From CAZAMT01 sp964486145 (GTDB lineage: Bacteria > Bacteroidota > Bacteroidia > Bacteroidales > JAAAOM01), in the NCBI GenBank assembly GCA_964486145.1, contig CAZAMT010000256.1, positions 1-6,157 on the forward strand: DNA of 6,157 nucleotides. Reading direction: 5' to 3'. The notes beneath the pieces were generated by a model. It did no database searches. It had not been told where the DNA came from and worked only from the letters and a program-made list of their open reading frames with translations. The position numbers were made by a program, and so were the translations under genes. This document shows positions 1-6,048 of this stretch, piece after piece; within the stretch, counting starts at the first letter, position 1; every line of letters begins with the position of its first letter.

Positions 1-56
1 ATAACCTGAAGGAATATGATGATTCGACCTTCAGAGAGGACACTAAAGCTACTTAA
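1..56 (+). CDS. possible 3' end of an upstream gene (partial)
   Basis: The frame starting at base 3 is open from the window edge and ends at a TAA at 54-56. It reads NLKEYDDSTFREDTKAT, a hydrophilic tail that would suit the C-terminus of a soluble protein. The other two plus-strand frames hit stops within the first ten bases. Seventeen codons are too few to name a family, and an open stretch this short can occur by chance. If real, it lies about 155 bases upstream of the next gene, too far for obvious coupling. Confidence 0.35.
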   Translation, partial: NLKEYDDSTFREDTKAT

Positions 57-96
57 TCGTAAACAGTCGATTGTAAATAATTTATGAACCGAGGAC

Positions 97-125
97 AACT
101 TGCCCCGATATTTTTTCGGGGAGTT
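97..125. other. GC-rich stem-loop with T-rich loop
   Basis: CCCCGA (103-108) pairs perfectly with TCGGGG (116-121) around the seven-base loop TATTTTT. The stem extends outward with AACT (97-100) against AGTT (122-125) after a two-base TG bulge. AACTT (97-101) can instead pair with AAGTT (131-135). It is the most GC-rich short stretch of the gap between the upstream gene and the 1014-residue gene. No run of T follows the right arm, so it is not a textbook plus-strand terminator. It could be a 3'-end RNA structure, a copy of a dispersed repeat, or a transcription-pausing hairpin. Confidence 0.5.
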
Positions 126-150
126 CAACGAAGTTAATTAATAAGGCTAA

Positions 151-178
151 TTGTAAAAAATCAGTATGAATAGTTTTT
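151..178 (+). promoter_or_regulatory. candidate Bacteroidota-type promoter for the peptidase-propeller-barrel gene
   Basis: TTG at 151-153 resembles the end of the -33 TTTG element. TAGTTTTT at 171-178 matches seven of the eight positions of the -7 TAnnTTTG element, with 17 bases between them. Transcription would start near 185, giving a leader of about 25 bases before the ATG at 211. The match is imperfect and AT-rich DNA yields such hits easily. Confidence 0.3.
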
Positions 179-210
179 GTATAAAAACCCAATAATAAAA
201 AATAAAAGAT

Positions 211-3200
211 ATGTTTTCAATGAATAAAATAATACGGTTTATTGTTTTAGTTTTTTTCATATTGTCAACATTGCAAGTCAATTCACAATATTTTGGAAAG
301 AACAAAGTAAATTACGAAGAGTTTGATTTTAAAATTTACGAAACGCCACATTTTGAGATATACCACTATCTTGAAGATGAAGAAAAACTAGAACGTTTTG
401 CACAGTTGAGTGAACGCTGGTATTTGCGGCACCTGGCGGTTTTTGGTGATACATTTCCGAAAAAGAATCCGATGATTTTGTATAACAATCACGCTGATTT
501 TCAGCAAACAACTGTAATTCAAAGCATGCTTGGTGTTGGAACCGGTGGTGTTACCGAAGGAATGAAAACAAGGGTAGTTATGCCTATTTCACCTTCCAAT
601 AAAGAAACAAATCATGTTTTGGGTCATGAAATGGTGCATGTGTTTCAGTACAACATGGTAAAAATGAGCGACAGTGCAGGTCTGCGGAATATTGGTACTG
701 TACCGCTTTGGATGATTGAAGGGTTATCTGAATATCTTTCGATCGGCAGCAGGGATGTTAAAACTGCCATGTGGATGAGAGATGCAGTAAAAACCAACGA
801 TATACCAACACTGAAAGAAATGACTAAAAATCCAAATAAGTATTTTCCATACCGTTATGGCCATGCATTTTGGGTTTTTATCACCGGCCACTTTGGTGAT
901 GGAATAATACGCCCTCTCTTAATGCGGAGTGCACGGGTAGGTTACAAGCGCGCCATTTCGGGTGTGTTAGGATATTCAACAGATTCAATTTCAACCCTGT
1001 GGGCTAATGCACTTACTGCAAAATACTCACCTTATGAGAGAACTACGGAAGAATCGGTGGGTACGGTGTTGTTTAACAAGGAAAATGCAGGCCGTTTGAA
1101 CATGGCGCCCGCCGTAAGCCCGGATGGCAAAAAAATAATTTTTCTGTCTGACAAGAATGTAATCTCCATTAATTACTTTCTTGCCGATCTCGAAGAAGGG
1201 AAAATTGAACGGGAAATTGCCGACATTAAACGATTTGGACACATTGACAATTACAGTTACCTCGAATCCGCAGGAACGTGGTCACCGGAAGGAAATCAAT
1301 ATGCGCTTACCACATTTAGTAAAGGTGATAATAAGTTGATGATTTTCAACGTGGAAAATAATAAAAGAATTCTGTTAAAGGGATTTGATCAGTTGGATGC
1401 ATTGAATAATCCCGTCTGGTCGCCCAATGGCGAACATATAGTGTTTACAGGATTAAAAAACGGACAAAGTGATTTGTATCGTTACGATATTCAATCTGAA
1501 AAATTAACCCAATTAACAAATGATGATTATTCCGATTTGCATCCGGAGTTCTCACCTGATGGCAACACAATTGTTTTTATCAGCGATCGGGGACCGGAAA
1601 CGGATTTTGAAAATGTTACTTTTAGCAGCTATTATCTAACAACGTACAATATTGAAAGCGGAGATATTGATGTGTTGGAAATCTTTCCGGGGGCAAACAA
1701 TACCAATCCCCATTTCTCACCTGACGGGTCATCCATTTATTTTGTATCTGACCGCGATGGATTTTATAATTTGTATGATTATAATATTGAGAATGAAAGC
1801 ATTTTTCAGCTTTCAAGGTTTTATACCGGTATCAGCGGGATTACTGAATTATCACCCGCCATTGATGTTTCCCCTTCAGGAGAAATAGTTTACATACTTT
1901 ACAGCGATGACAATTATACAATCTACAAAGCCGGTCTTCAGGAACTAATCAGGCAGGAGGTAGAATCGAAAGACATCGATAATTCGGCAGCAGATTTACC
2001 TCCGGTAACCAACAGGCAAAATATGGTGGTGGACAAAAACCTGGAAAGGTATCCAACCAGGATGGAAGAAAAATTTGATTTTAAACCTTACCAGCCAAAG
2101 TTTTCACTTGAATATGTTGGTAGCTCCGGGATAGGAGCAGGTGTTAGTTCATACGGTACACAGATGGCAGGTGGTGTTAGTTTGTTATTCAGTGACATCT
2201 TAAAACGAAATCAATTGTTTACTGCACTTCGTGTTCAGGGAGAAATCATTGATATTGGTGGTCAGGTTGTTTACCTTAATTCTAATACGCAATTAAATTG
2301 GGGAGTTTCTTTTTCACACATTCCTTATCGTTATATGAATGCATATCTAGTTGCCGACACCATAAATCTGGAGGAGGGACAAGAGCTACCGGTTAATAAT
2401 CTGGTGTATGAAGAATTCCGCATTTTTGAAGATGAAGTGGGAATATTTGGCCGTTATCCACTGTCAAAAACACTGCGATTTGAAGGTGGAATTAGCGGAA
2501 CCATGTATAGTTACAGGATTGATAGCGTGAATAACTATTATTCGGGAGGGGTTCGGGTTGGTAGAAACGAACAACAGGTGGATGCACCTGAATCAAATTA
2601 TCTGGCACGTGCCTATGCAGCTTATGTTGGTGATAACTCCCGATTTGGACTAACTTCACCACTGGAAGGAAGAAGGTTCCGTTTCCAACTTGATAAAACC
2701 TTCGGAACGCGCAATTACTGGGGAGTACTGGCTGATTACCGAAAGTACTTTTTTGTAAATCCGGTTAGCTTTGCCTTTAGGGGAATGCATTACGGCCGTT
2801 ACGGACAAACAGCGGAACGCCTCTATCCGATGTACATTGGCTATGAATATTATGTTCGGGGATACAATATTAATTCTTTCAGAAATAACCAGTGTGCAGG
2901 TGATAACTGCCTTAGTTCAAATCAGCTTCAGGGAAACAAATTGGCAGTTGCAAACGCCGAAATAAGAATGCCCTTTACCGGACCCAAAAGCATTGCACTT
3001 ATTAAATCCGGATTTTTATTCAGCGATTTAGTAGCCTTCTTTGACGGAGGCCTTGCCTGGAGAAATTACGATAATATTGAACTACAATGGGAGCCGGATG
3101 GACAGCATAACTCACCTGTATTCAGTGGTGGACTTGCATGGCGTGTGAATTTGTTTAATGCTATTATTGTTGAGCCGTATTATGCATTTCCTTTTCAGCA

Positions 3201-3255
3201 CACACATGTGAAAGGAGGAAAGTTTGGTATCTATTTATCCGCTGGCGGATTTTAA
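211..3255 (+). CDS. exported peptidase MA-like / PD40 propeller / Omp85-type barrel protein
   Basis: This 1014-residue protein begins with a signal peptide: residues 4-25 are MNK, a hydrophobic core and VNS, with cleavage likely just before Q26. M4 (base 220) is an equally good start, since no Shine-Dalgarno sequence decides. Residues ~35-275 look like a gluzincin metallopeptidase of the peptidase MA type: HEMVH at 139-143, then WMIEGLSEY at 167-175, where E170 is the likely third zinc ligand. Residues ~296-575 hold six PD40-type repeats (SPDG or variants near 303, 358, 404, 448, 503 and 554), as in the TolB propeller. After a polar linker, residues ~630-1014 are strand-rich, carry VRGY at 882-885 (the loop-6 motif of Omp85/BamA barrels) and end in Phe. 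The peptidase and propeller should sit in the periplasm, anchored by the barrel. The only cysteines, C895 and C900, lie just after VRGY. The substrate is unknown. A role in processing or moving envelope proteins is inference. Domain calls are firm and function is open. Confidence 0.93.
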   Translation: MFSMNKIIRFIVLVFFILSTLQVNSQYFGKNKVNYEEFDFKIYETPHFEIYHYLEDEEKLERFAQLSERWYLRHLAVFGDTFPKKNPMILYNNHADFQQTTVIQSMLGVGTGGVTEGMKTRVVMPISPSNKETNHVLGHEMVHVFQYNMVKMSDSAGLRNIGTVPLWMIEGLSEYLSIGSRDVKTAMWMRDAVKTNDIPTLKEMTKNPNKYFPYRYGHAFWVFITGHFGDGIIRPLLMRSARVGYKRAISGVLGYSTDSISTLWANALTAKYSPYERTTEESVGTVLFNKENAGRLNMAPAVSPDGKKIIFLSDKNVISINYFLADLEEGKIEREIADIKRFGHIDNYSYLESAGTWSPEGNQYALTTFSKGDNKLMIFNVENNKRILLKGFDQLDALNNPVWSPNGEHIVFTGLKNGQSDLYRYDIQSEKLTQLTNDDYSDLHPEFSPDGNTIVFISDRGPETDFENVTFSSYYLTTYNIESGDIDVLEIFPGANNTNPHFSPDGSSIYFVSDRDGFYNLYDYNIENESIFQLSRFYTGISGITELSPAIDVSPSGEIVYILYSDDNYTIYKAGLQELIRQEVESKDIDNSAADLPPVTNRQNMVVDKNLERYPTRMEEKFDFKPYQPKFSLEYVGSSGIGAGVSSYGTQMAGGVSLLFSDILKRNQLFTALRVQGEIIDIGGQVVYLNSNTQLNWGVSFSHIPYRYMNAYLVADTINLEEGQELPVNNLVYEEFRIFEDEVGIFGRYPLSKTLRFEGGISGTMYSYRIDSVNNYYSGGVRVGRNEQQVDAPESNYLARAYAAYVGDNSRFGLTSPLEGRRFRFQLDKTFGTRNYWGVLADYRKYFFVNPVSFAFRGMHYGRYGQTAERLYPMYIGYEYYVRGYNINSFRNNQCAGDNCLSSNQLQGNKLAVANAEIRMPFTGPKSIALIKSGFLFSDLVAFFDGGLAWRNYDNIELQWEPDGQHNSPVFSGGLAWRVNLFNAIIVEPYYAFPFQHTHVKGGKFGIYLSAGGF

Positions 3256-3336
3256 TTGCAGCAATGCATCATAGAACTGACATCGTCAAATTTATTTTAT
3301 TTATCAATAATATATTTTATTAAAAACGTTGCAACC

Positions 3337-3771
3337 ATGTTTCTTGAAAGTCCTTTAAATCATTTGTTTTTGCTATTGTCAGTGATCGGAATAAGCATGT
3401 TGTTTACGCTTATCAACTATGTTATATTTAAAAATAAAGGACCATGGGGCCGTATTTGGGCATTTTTTCTGGTCGTGTTTTTTATTGACTGGACCATTGG
3501 ACTGTGGTATTTTTTAATTGCTGATTGGATGGAAGGTGTCCCATGGATGTTGCTGATTTTTATAGCATTTTTAACGACACTGCTCATTGCTGCGGCTTCA
3601 AATCCGGTAAGGGAAAGGCATTACAGGACCTACGAAGAAAATAAAGAGGTTGTAGTGAAATCAAATCCTCCTGAGAAAGTTCTTTTAACAACAAATCTAA
3701 GATATTGGATATTACTCGGTTTTTTAACTTTATCGGTTATTGCAGCATATTTAAAGATTTATTTTGCATAA
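3337..3771 (+). CDS. small integral membrane protein, four predicted helices
   Basis: I do not recognise the family. From the ATG at 3337 the product has 144 residues, with hydrophobic helices at about 9-31, 39-61, 66-87 and 122-142. A polar segment at 89-120, rich in Arg, Glu and Lys (SNPVRERHYRTYEENKE), separates helices three and four. The membrane face is acidic and aromatic (FIDWTIGLWYF, IADWMEGVPWM). The frame also extends upstream to a TTG at 3256, directly after the previous stop, adding 27 residues. I prefer 3337 because it is an ATG, places the first helix near the N-terminus, and leaves an AT-rich leader. There is no clear ribosome binding site. The gene follows the barrel gene by 81 bases with no terminator between, so co-transcription is plausible. 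It is probably an inner-membrane protein; no catalytic residues stand out. Confidence 0.8.
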   Translation: MFLESPLNHLFLLLSVIGISMLFTLINYVIFKNKGPWGRIWAFFLVVFFIDWTIGLWYFLIADWMEGVPWMLLIFIAFLTTLLIAAASNPVRERHYRTYEENKEVVVKSNPPEKVLLTTNLRYWILLGFLTLSVIAAYLKIYFA

Positions 3772-3772
3772 A

Positions 3773-3803
3773 TTTGTAATTATTCATACATTCAGTAGGT
3801 TAA
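3773..3803 (+). promoter_or_regulatory. candidate promoter for the winged-helix gene
   Basis: TTTG at 3773-3776 fits the -33 element. Nineteen bases later TAGGTTAA (3796-3803) matches six of eight positions of TAnnTTTG. Transcription would begin near 3810, inside the left arm of the inverted repeat at 3801-3843, so a protein bound there could block it. This is a consensus match only. Confidence 0.3.
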
Positions 3804-3843
3804 GTTATGGAATAAATATTGATTTATATTCCATAATAACTTA
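3801..3843. repeat. imperfect inverted repeat upstream of the winged-helix gene
   Basis: TAAGTTA (3801-3807) pairs with TAACTTA (3837-3843), and TGGAATA (3808-3814) pairs with TATTCCA (3827-3833). A TAA bulge (3834-3836) interrupts the right arm, giving 14 paired bases around a 12-base centre. It ends 19 bases before the ATG at 3863. As DNA it could be an operator for a dimeric regulator, possibly the adjacent winged-helix protein. As RNA it could form a weak AT-rich hairpin in the leader or at the 3' end of the membrane-protein gene. No T run follows the right arm, so I favour a regulatory site over a terminator. Confidence 0.5.
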
Positions 3844-3847
3844 GCAT

Positions 3848-3855
3848 AAAAAGGA
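3848..3855 (+). promoter_or_regulatory. ribosome binding site of the winged-helix gene
   Basis: AAAAAGGA ends seven bases before the ATG at 3863. It is the only convincing Shine-Dalgarno-like sequence before a gene in this window. It supports that start and suggests translation is set differently from the neighbours, which have A/T-rich leaders without AGGA. Confidence 0.55.
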
Positions 3856-3862
3856 TATCATC

Positions 3863-4066
3863 ATGAATGAGAAAATAAAAAATCAGGTAATCGAACATCT
3901 GTCAAAGAACGGAAACAGTGCTTTTGGTGATTTGGTACAAAACATCAATGCTCCTTACGAAGATGTTCTTGAGACTGTTCTTGCCATGCGGCAGAAAGGT
4001 ATCATTGAAAAGAAACAGGATCCACCGGGATATTACAGCCTGAATACAGTTTTTGGAATACAATAA
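3863..4066 (+). CDS. small single-domain winged-helix protein
   Basis: This 67-residue protein reads as one winged helix-turn-helix and little else. Helix 1 spans about 2-14 (NEKIKNQVIEHLSK), helix 2 about 19-28 (SAFGDLVQNI), and the likely recognition helix about 31-45 (PYEDVLETVLAMRQKG). A wing follows (IIEKKQDPPGYYSL, 47-60). The pattern of helix, 'GIIEK', charged turn and 'YYSL' strand is typical of small wHTH proteins related to the MarR/ArsR/PadR folds, but I cannot assign a family. It has no effector domain or metal-binding cysteines, so it would be a constitutive DNA binder or act with a partner. It precedes the nuclease-like gene by 49 bases in the same direction, and an inverted repeat lies just upstream, suggesting autoregulation. 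The start is well supported by the ribosome binding site. A protein-protein role for the wHTH fold is the main alternative. Confidence 0.8.
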   Translation: MNEKIKNQVIEHLSKNGNSAFGDLVQNINAPYEDVLETVLAMRQKGIIEKKQDPPGYYSLNTVFGIQ

Positions 4067-4115
4067 ACTGTTGTCCCATTGGTAGTGTTTAACCACAAAA
4101 CATAAAAAAGTTGTT

Positions 4116-4487
4116 ATGAGAAAAGCAGAAAACATTGATAAAAACACAGTTGCCCGGATAATGGTCAAAAAACTGGAACAGGAAAACAAACCAAGTGAAA
4201 TAAAAACAAGTTACCTGAAAGGTTATCCCGTTCCTGATAAAATTGCATTTAAAGGAAATAACGATGCACATATACCGGATATCGAAGCAATTTTTAATGA
4301 CGCACACAATCTTTATGAAATCGAACTGGATGATAACATCAAGGTTGATAAATGGAAGTTGCTTTCATTGTATGCAAAAATTAACAGCGGCCGCTTTTAT
4401 CTTGTGGTTCCAAGGTGGTTAAAAGAACCCATCATTGATGAAATAAAAAAGGAGAAAATTAGAGCGAGGGTTATTTCTTTCTCATAA
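4116..4487 (+). CDS. uncharacterised protein, possible PD-(D/E)xK-like nuclease fold
   Basis: I do not recognise a named family for this 123-residue product. An N-terminal helix (about 8-28) is followed by GYPVPDKI (36-43), HIPDIEAIF (52-60), LYEIELDD (66-73), an amphipathic helix KVDKWKLLSLYAKINSG (76-92), the strand RFYLVVP (93-99), a helix WLKEPIIDEIKKEKI (101-115) and a final strand RARVISF (116-122). That order resembles the restriction-endonuclease-like core: Asp in 'PD', an acidic pair in the next strand (E68, E70), then helix-strand-helix-strand. The third catalytic position would be Glu rather than Lys, so it could be an active variant, inactive, or a binding-only relative. The assignment rests on pattern alone. 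No signal peptide or membrane helix is visible, so it should be cytoplasmic. It probably shares a transcript with the winged-helix gene upstream. The ATG at 4116 has only an A-rich leader. Confidence 0.72.
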   Translation: MRKAENIDKNTVARIMVKKLEQENKPSEIKTSYLKGYPVPDKIAFKGNNDAHIPDIEAIFNDAHNLYEIELDDNIKVDKWKLLSLYAKINSGRFYLVVPRWLKEPIIDEIKKEKIRARVISFS

Positions 4488-4532
4488 AAACGATTTGTTT
4501 TTGTTTGTTGGCAGAGTTAACATTGTAAATTC

Positions 4533-4571
4533 ATGGTAGGCATGATATTCACCATGCTATATACTCTTTTG
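4533..4571 (+). terminator. weak candidate terminator after the nuclease-like gene
   Basis: GCATG (4540-4544) pairs with CATGC (4553-4557) around an eight-base loop, with a G-T pair adding a sixth step. ATGGT (4533-4537) can compete by pairing with ACCAT (4551-4555). A broken T-rich stretch follows (CTCTTTTGTTTTATTTT from 4564). The stem is short and the T tract does not begin at once. CATG occurs three times here (4532, 4541, 4553), so a protein-binding site is an alternative. Confidence 0.3.
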
Positions 4572-4597
4572 TTTTATTTTGATCCATTCTATTTTTT
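4568..4597 (+). promoter_or_regulatory. candidate promoter for the response regulator
   Basis: TTTG (4568-4571) and TATTTTTT (4590-4597, seven of eight positions of TAnnTTTG) are separated by 18 bases. Transcription from here would leave a leader of about 60 bases that includes the perfect palindrome at 4615-4630. The surroundings are so T-rich that chance matches are likely. Confidence 0.25.
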
Positions 4598-4614
4598 TCT
4601 TACATTTATAAGAC

Positions 4615-4630
4615 TTTTAAAATTTTAAAA
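4615..4630. repeat. perfect 16-base AT palindrome
   Basis: TTTTAAAATTTTAAAA is identical to its own reverse complement. It lies 31 bases upstream of the response regulator's start codon, in the 174-base gap that otherwise holds only the weak hairpin and promoter candidates. It may be an operator, a curved or easily melted element, or a chance product of low-complexity AT DNA. Confidence 0.4.
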
Positions 4631-4661
4631 ATCAACATTTTACAACAAACCCTAAATTATT

Positions 4662-6038
4662 TTGAGTATCCGGCACGGACATACAAAATCCTTTAATATT
4701 TTAATCATCGATGATGATGTTTATATCTGCGGTATCCTTGAAAAATTTATGAAGGATGCAGGCTTTAATTCTGAAATTTCCTATAACAGCAAAACGGCGA
4801 TTAAAAAACTACAAAATCAGGACTTCGACCTTGTATTTTGCGATTACCGGTTGCCCGAAACTACAGGTTATGAAATGCTTGAATACATCAAAAACAACTA
4901 TCCTTCCTTACCGGTTATCATTATGACTGCTTATGGTGACATTTCAATGGCAGTTAAACTAATCAAAGCAGGAGCCGATGACTATATCACGAAACCTGTG
5001 TTACCAGAAGATATTATTCGCTTAATCAATCGCACTGTTGATAAAAATAAAACGGATGATATTCGAACCTTTGGTAAAAATTTTATTTTTGGAAAAAGTG
5101 AGGCTATTCAAAAAGTTTTCAGGCACCTGGAAGCAGTTGCACCTACCGATATTACGGTACTTCTTGATGGTGAAACCGGCTCCGGAAAAGAATATATTGC
5201 CCGTGCAATTCATTTCAAGAGTAAACGAAAGGATAAACCCTTTGTAGCAGTCGATTGCGGAGCAATCCCGAGAGATTTGGCGAATAGCGAACTATTTGGT
5301 CACATCAAAGGTTCGTTCACTGGTGCAATAGCTGATAAGAAGGGGTATTTTGAAGTAGCCAACGGGGGTACTCTGTTTCTTGATGAAGTGGGCAATTTGT
5401 CTCATGAAAATCAGGTTAAATTGCTTCGTGCTCTTCAGGAGAAAGTTATCAACCGGGTAGGGGAAAGTAAAAACATTGGCATTGATGTGAGGGTTATTGC
5501 TGCCAGCAATGAAGATTTACTGAAAAATGTCAGGGAACGTACTTTTCGGGAAGATTTATATCATCGTTTGAATGGTTTTAAAATTAGAATACCACCCCTT
5601 CGCGAAAGAGAAGAAGATATTCTGATTTTTGCAGATAATTTTCTCAAAAAAGCTTCGAAAAGGTTTGAAAAGCAAATAGCAGAAATTGATGAGGATGTTA
5701 AACAAATGCTGTTGAACTATCCCTGGCATGGGAATATAAGGGAACTGGAGAACTTAATTAACAGATGTGTTTTACTTGCTCCTTCCAATACAATTACAGT
5801 TGATGTTTTACCCGATGAACTTAAATCATACTATCATGAGAATGAACATCCACAATTCTCTTTCAACAACAAACATGCGCTAAAAGACGCCACCAAAGTT
5901 GCAGAAAGAAAAGCCATTGCCGATGCCCTTCAGGAAGCAAATTACAATAAATCCAAAGCAGCACGGATATTAAATATCGATCGTAAAACCCTCTACAATA
6001 AAATCAAACAGTTTAACATTGAAGTTATTGAAAAGTAA
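4662..6038 (+). CDS. NtrC-family sigma-54-dependent response regulator
   Basis: This 458-residue cytoplasmic regulator has all three NtrC domains. The receiver (about 11-125) has the acidic pocket D17-D19, phospho-acceptor D61 (FCDYRLP), T89 and K111 (YITKP). The AAA+ domain (about 142-385) has Walker A GETGSGKE (170-177), the sigma-54 contact loop as GSFTGA (217-222, usually GAFTGA), Walker B GGTLFLDE (235-242), sensor I ASN (281-283), likely arginine fingers R296 and R302, and sensor II GNIRELEN (357-364). A Fis-type helix-turn-helix ends the protein (about 414-450, NKSKAARILNIDRKTLYNKI). On phosphorylation such proteins form a ring and remodel sigma-54 RNA polymerase using ATP. No ATG precedes the receiver in frame: a TAA lies at 4653-4655, and TTG at 4662 is the best start, with ATT codons at 4656 and 4659 as poorer options. 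There is no partner kinase in the window, so the target is unknown. Family assignment is very firm; the start is not. Confidence 0.96.
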   Translation: MSIRHGHTKSFNILIIDDDVYICGILEKFMKDAGFNSEISYNSKTAIKKLQNQDFDLVFCDYRLPETTGYEMLEYIKNNYPSLPVIIMTAYGDISMAVKLIKAGADDYITKPVLPEDIIRLINRTVDKNKTDDIRTFGKNFIFGKSEAIQKVFRHLEAVAPTDITVLLDGETGSGKEYIARAIHFKSKRKDKPFVAVDCGAIPRDLANSELFGHIKGSFTGAIADKKGYFEVANGGTLFLDEVGNLSHENQVKLLRALQEKVINRVGESKNIGIDVRVIAASNEDLLKNVRERTFREDLYHRLNGFKIRIPPLREREEDILIFADNFLKKASKRFEKQIAEIDEDVKQMLLNYPWHGNIRELENLINRCVLLAPSNTITVDVLPDELKSYYHENEHPQFSFNNKHALKDATKVAERKAIADALQEANYNKSKAARILNIDRKTLYNKIKQFNIEVIEK

Positions 6039-6048
6039 ACGCCTGTAG

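Noticed and set aside
85..138. Short open frame from ATG at 85 running through the hairpin
   Set aside because: It has only 17 codons, no ribosome binding site, and most of its length is the stem-loop.
2603..2619. TGGCACG followed by TATGCA, resembling a sigma-54 promoter
   Set aside because: The GG and GC elements are one base too far apart, and the site lies deep inside the barrel coding region, where it encodes LARAYAA.
3256..3336. TTG at 3256 as the start of the membrane protein
   Set aside because: It directly abuts the previous stop, has no ribosome binding site, and adds a low-complexity AT-rich segment. The ATG at 3337 gives a cleaner first helix. The longer form is not fully excluded.
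3902..4307. Two overlapping antisense open frames across the winged-helix and nuclease-like genes
   Set aside because: Their translations are rich in Phe, Cys and Ile with no domain pattern, and they lie opposite two genes whose plus-strand products look like folded proteins. They are shadow frames.
4509..4527. TGGCAG ... TTG as a sigma-54 promoter for the response regulator
   Set aside because: The -12-like TTG is three bases out of register and lacks the following C, so sigma-54 would not be expected to use it.
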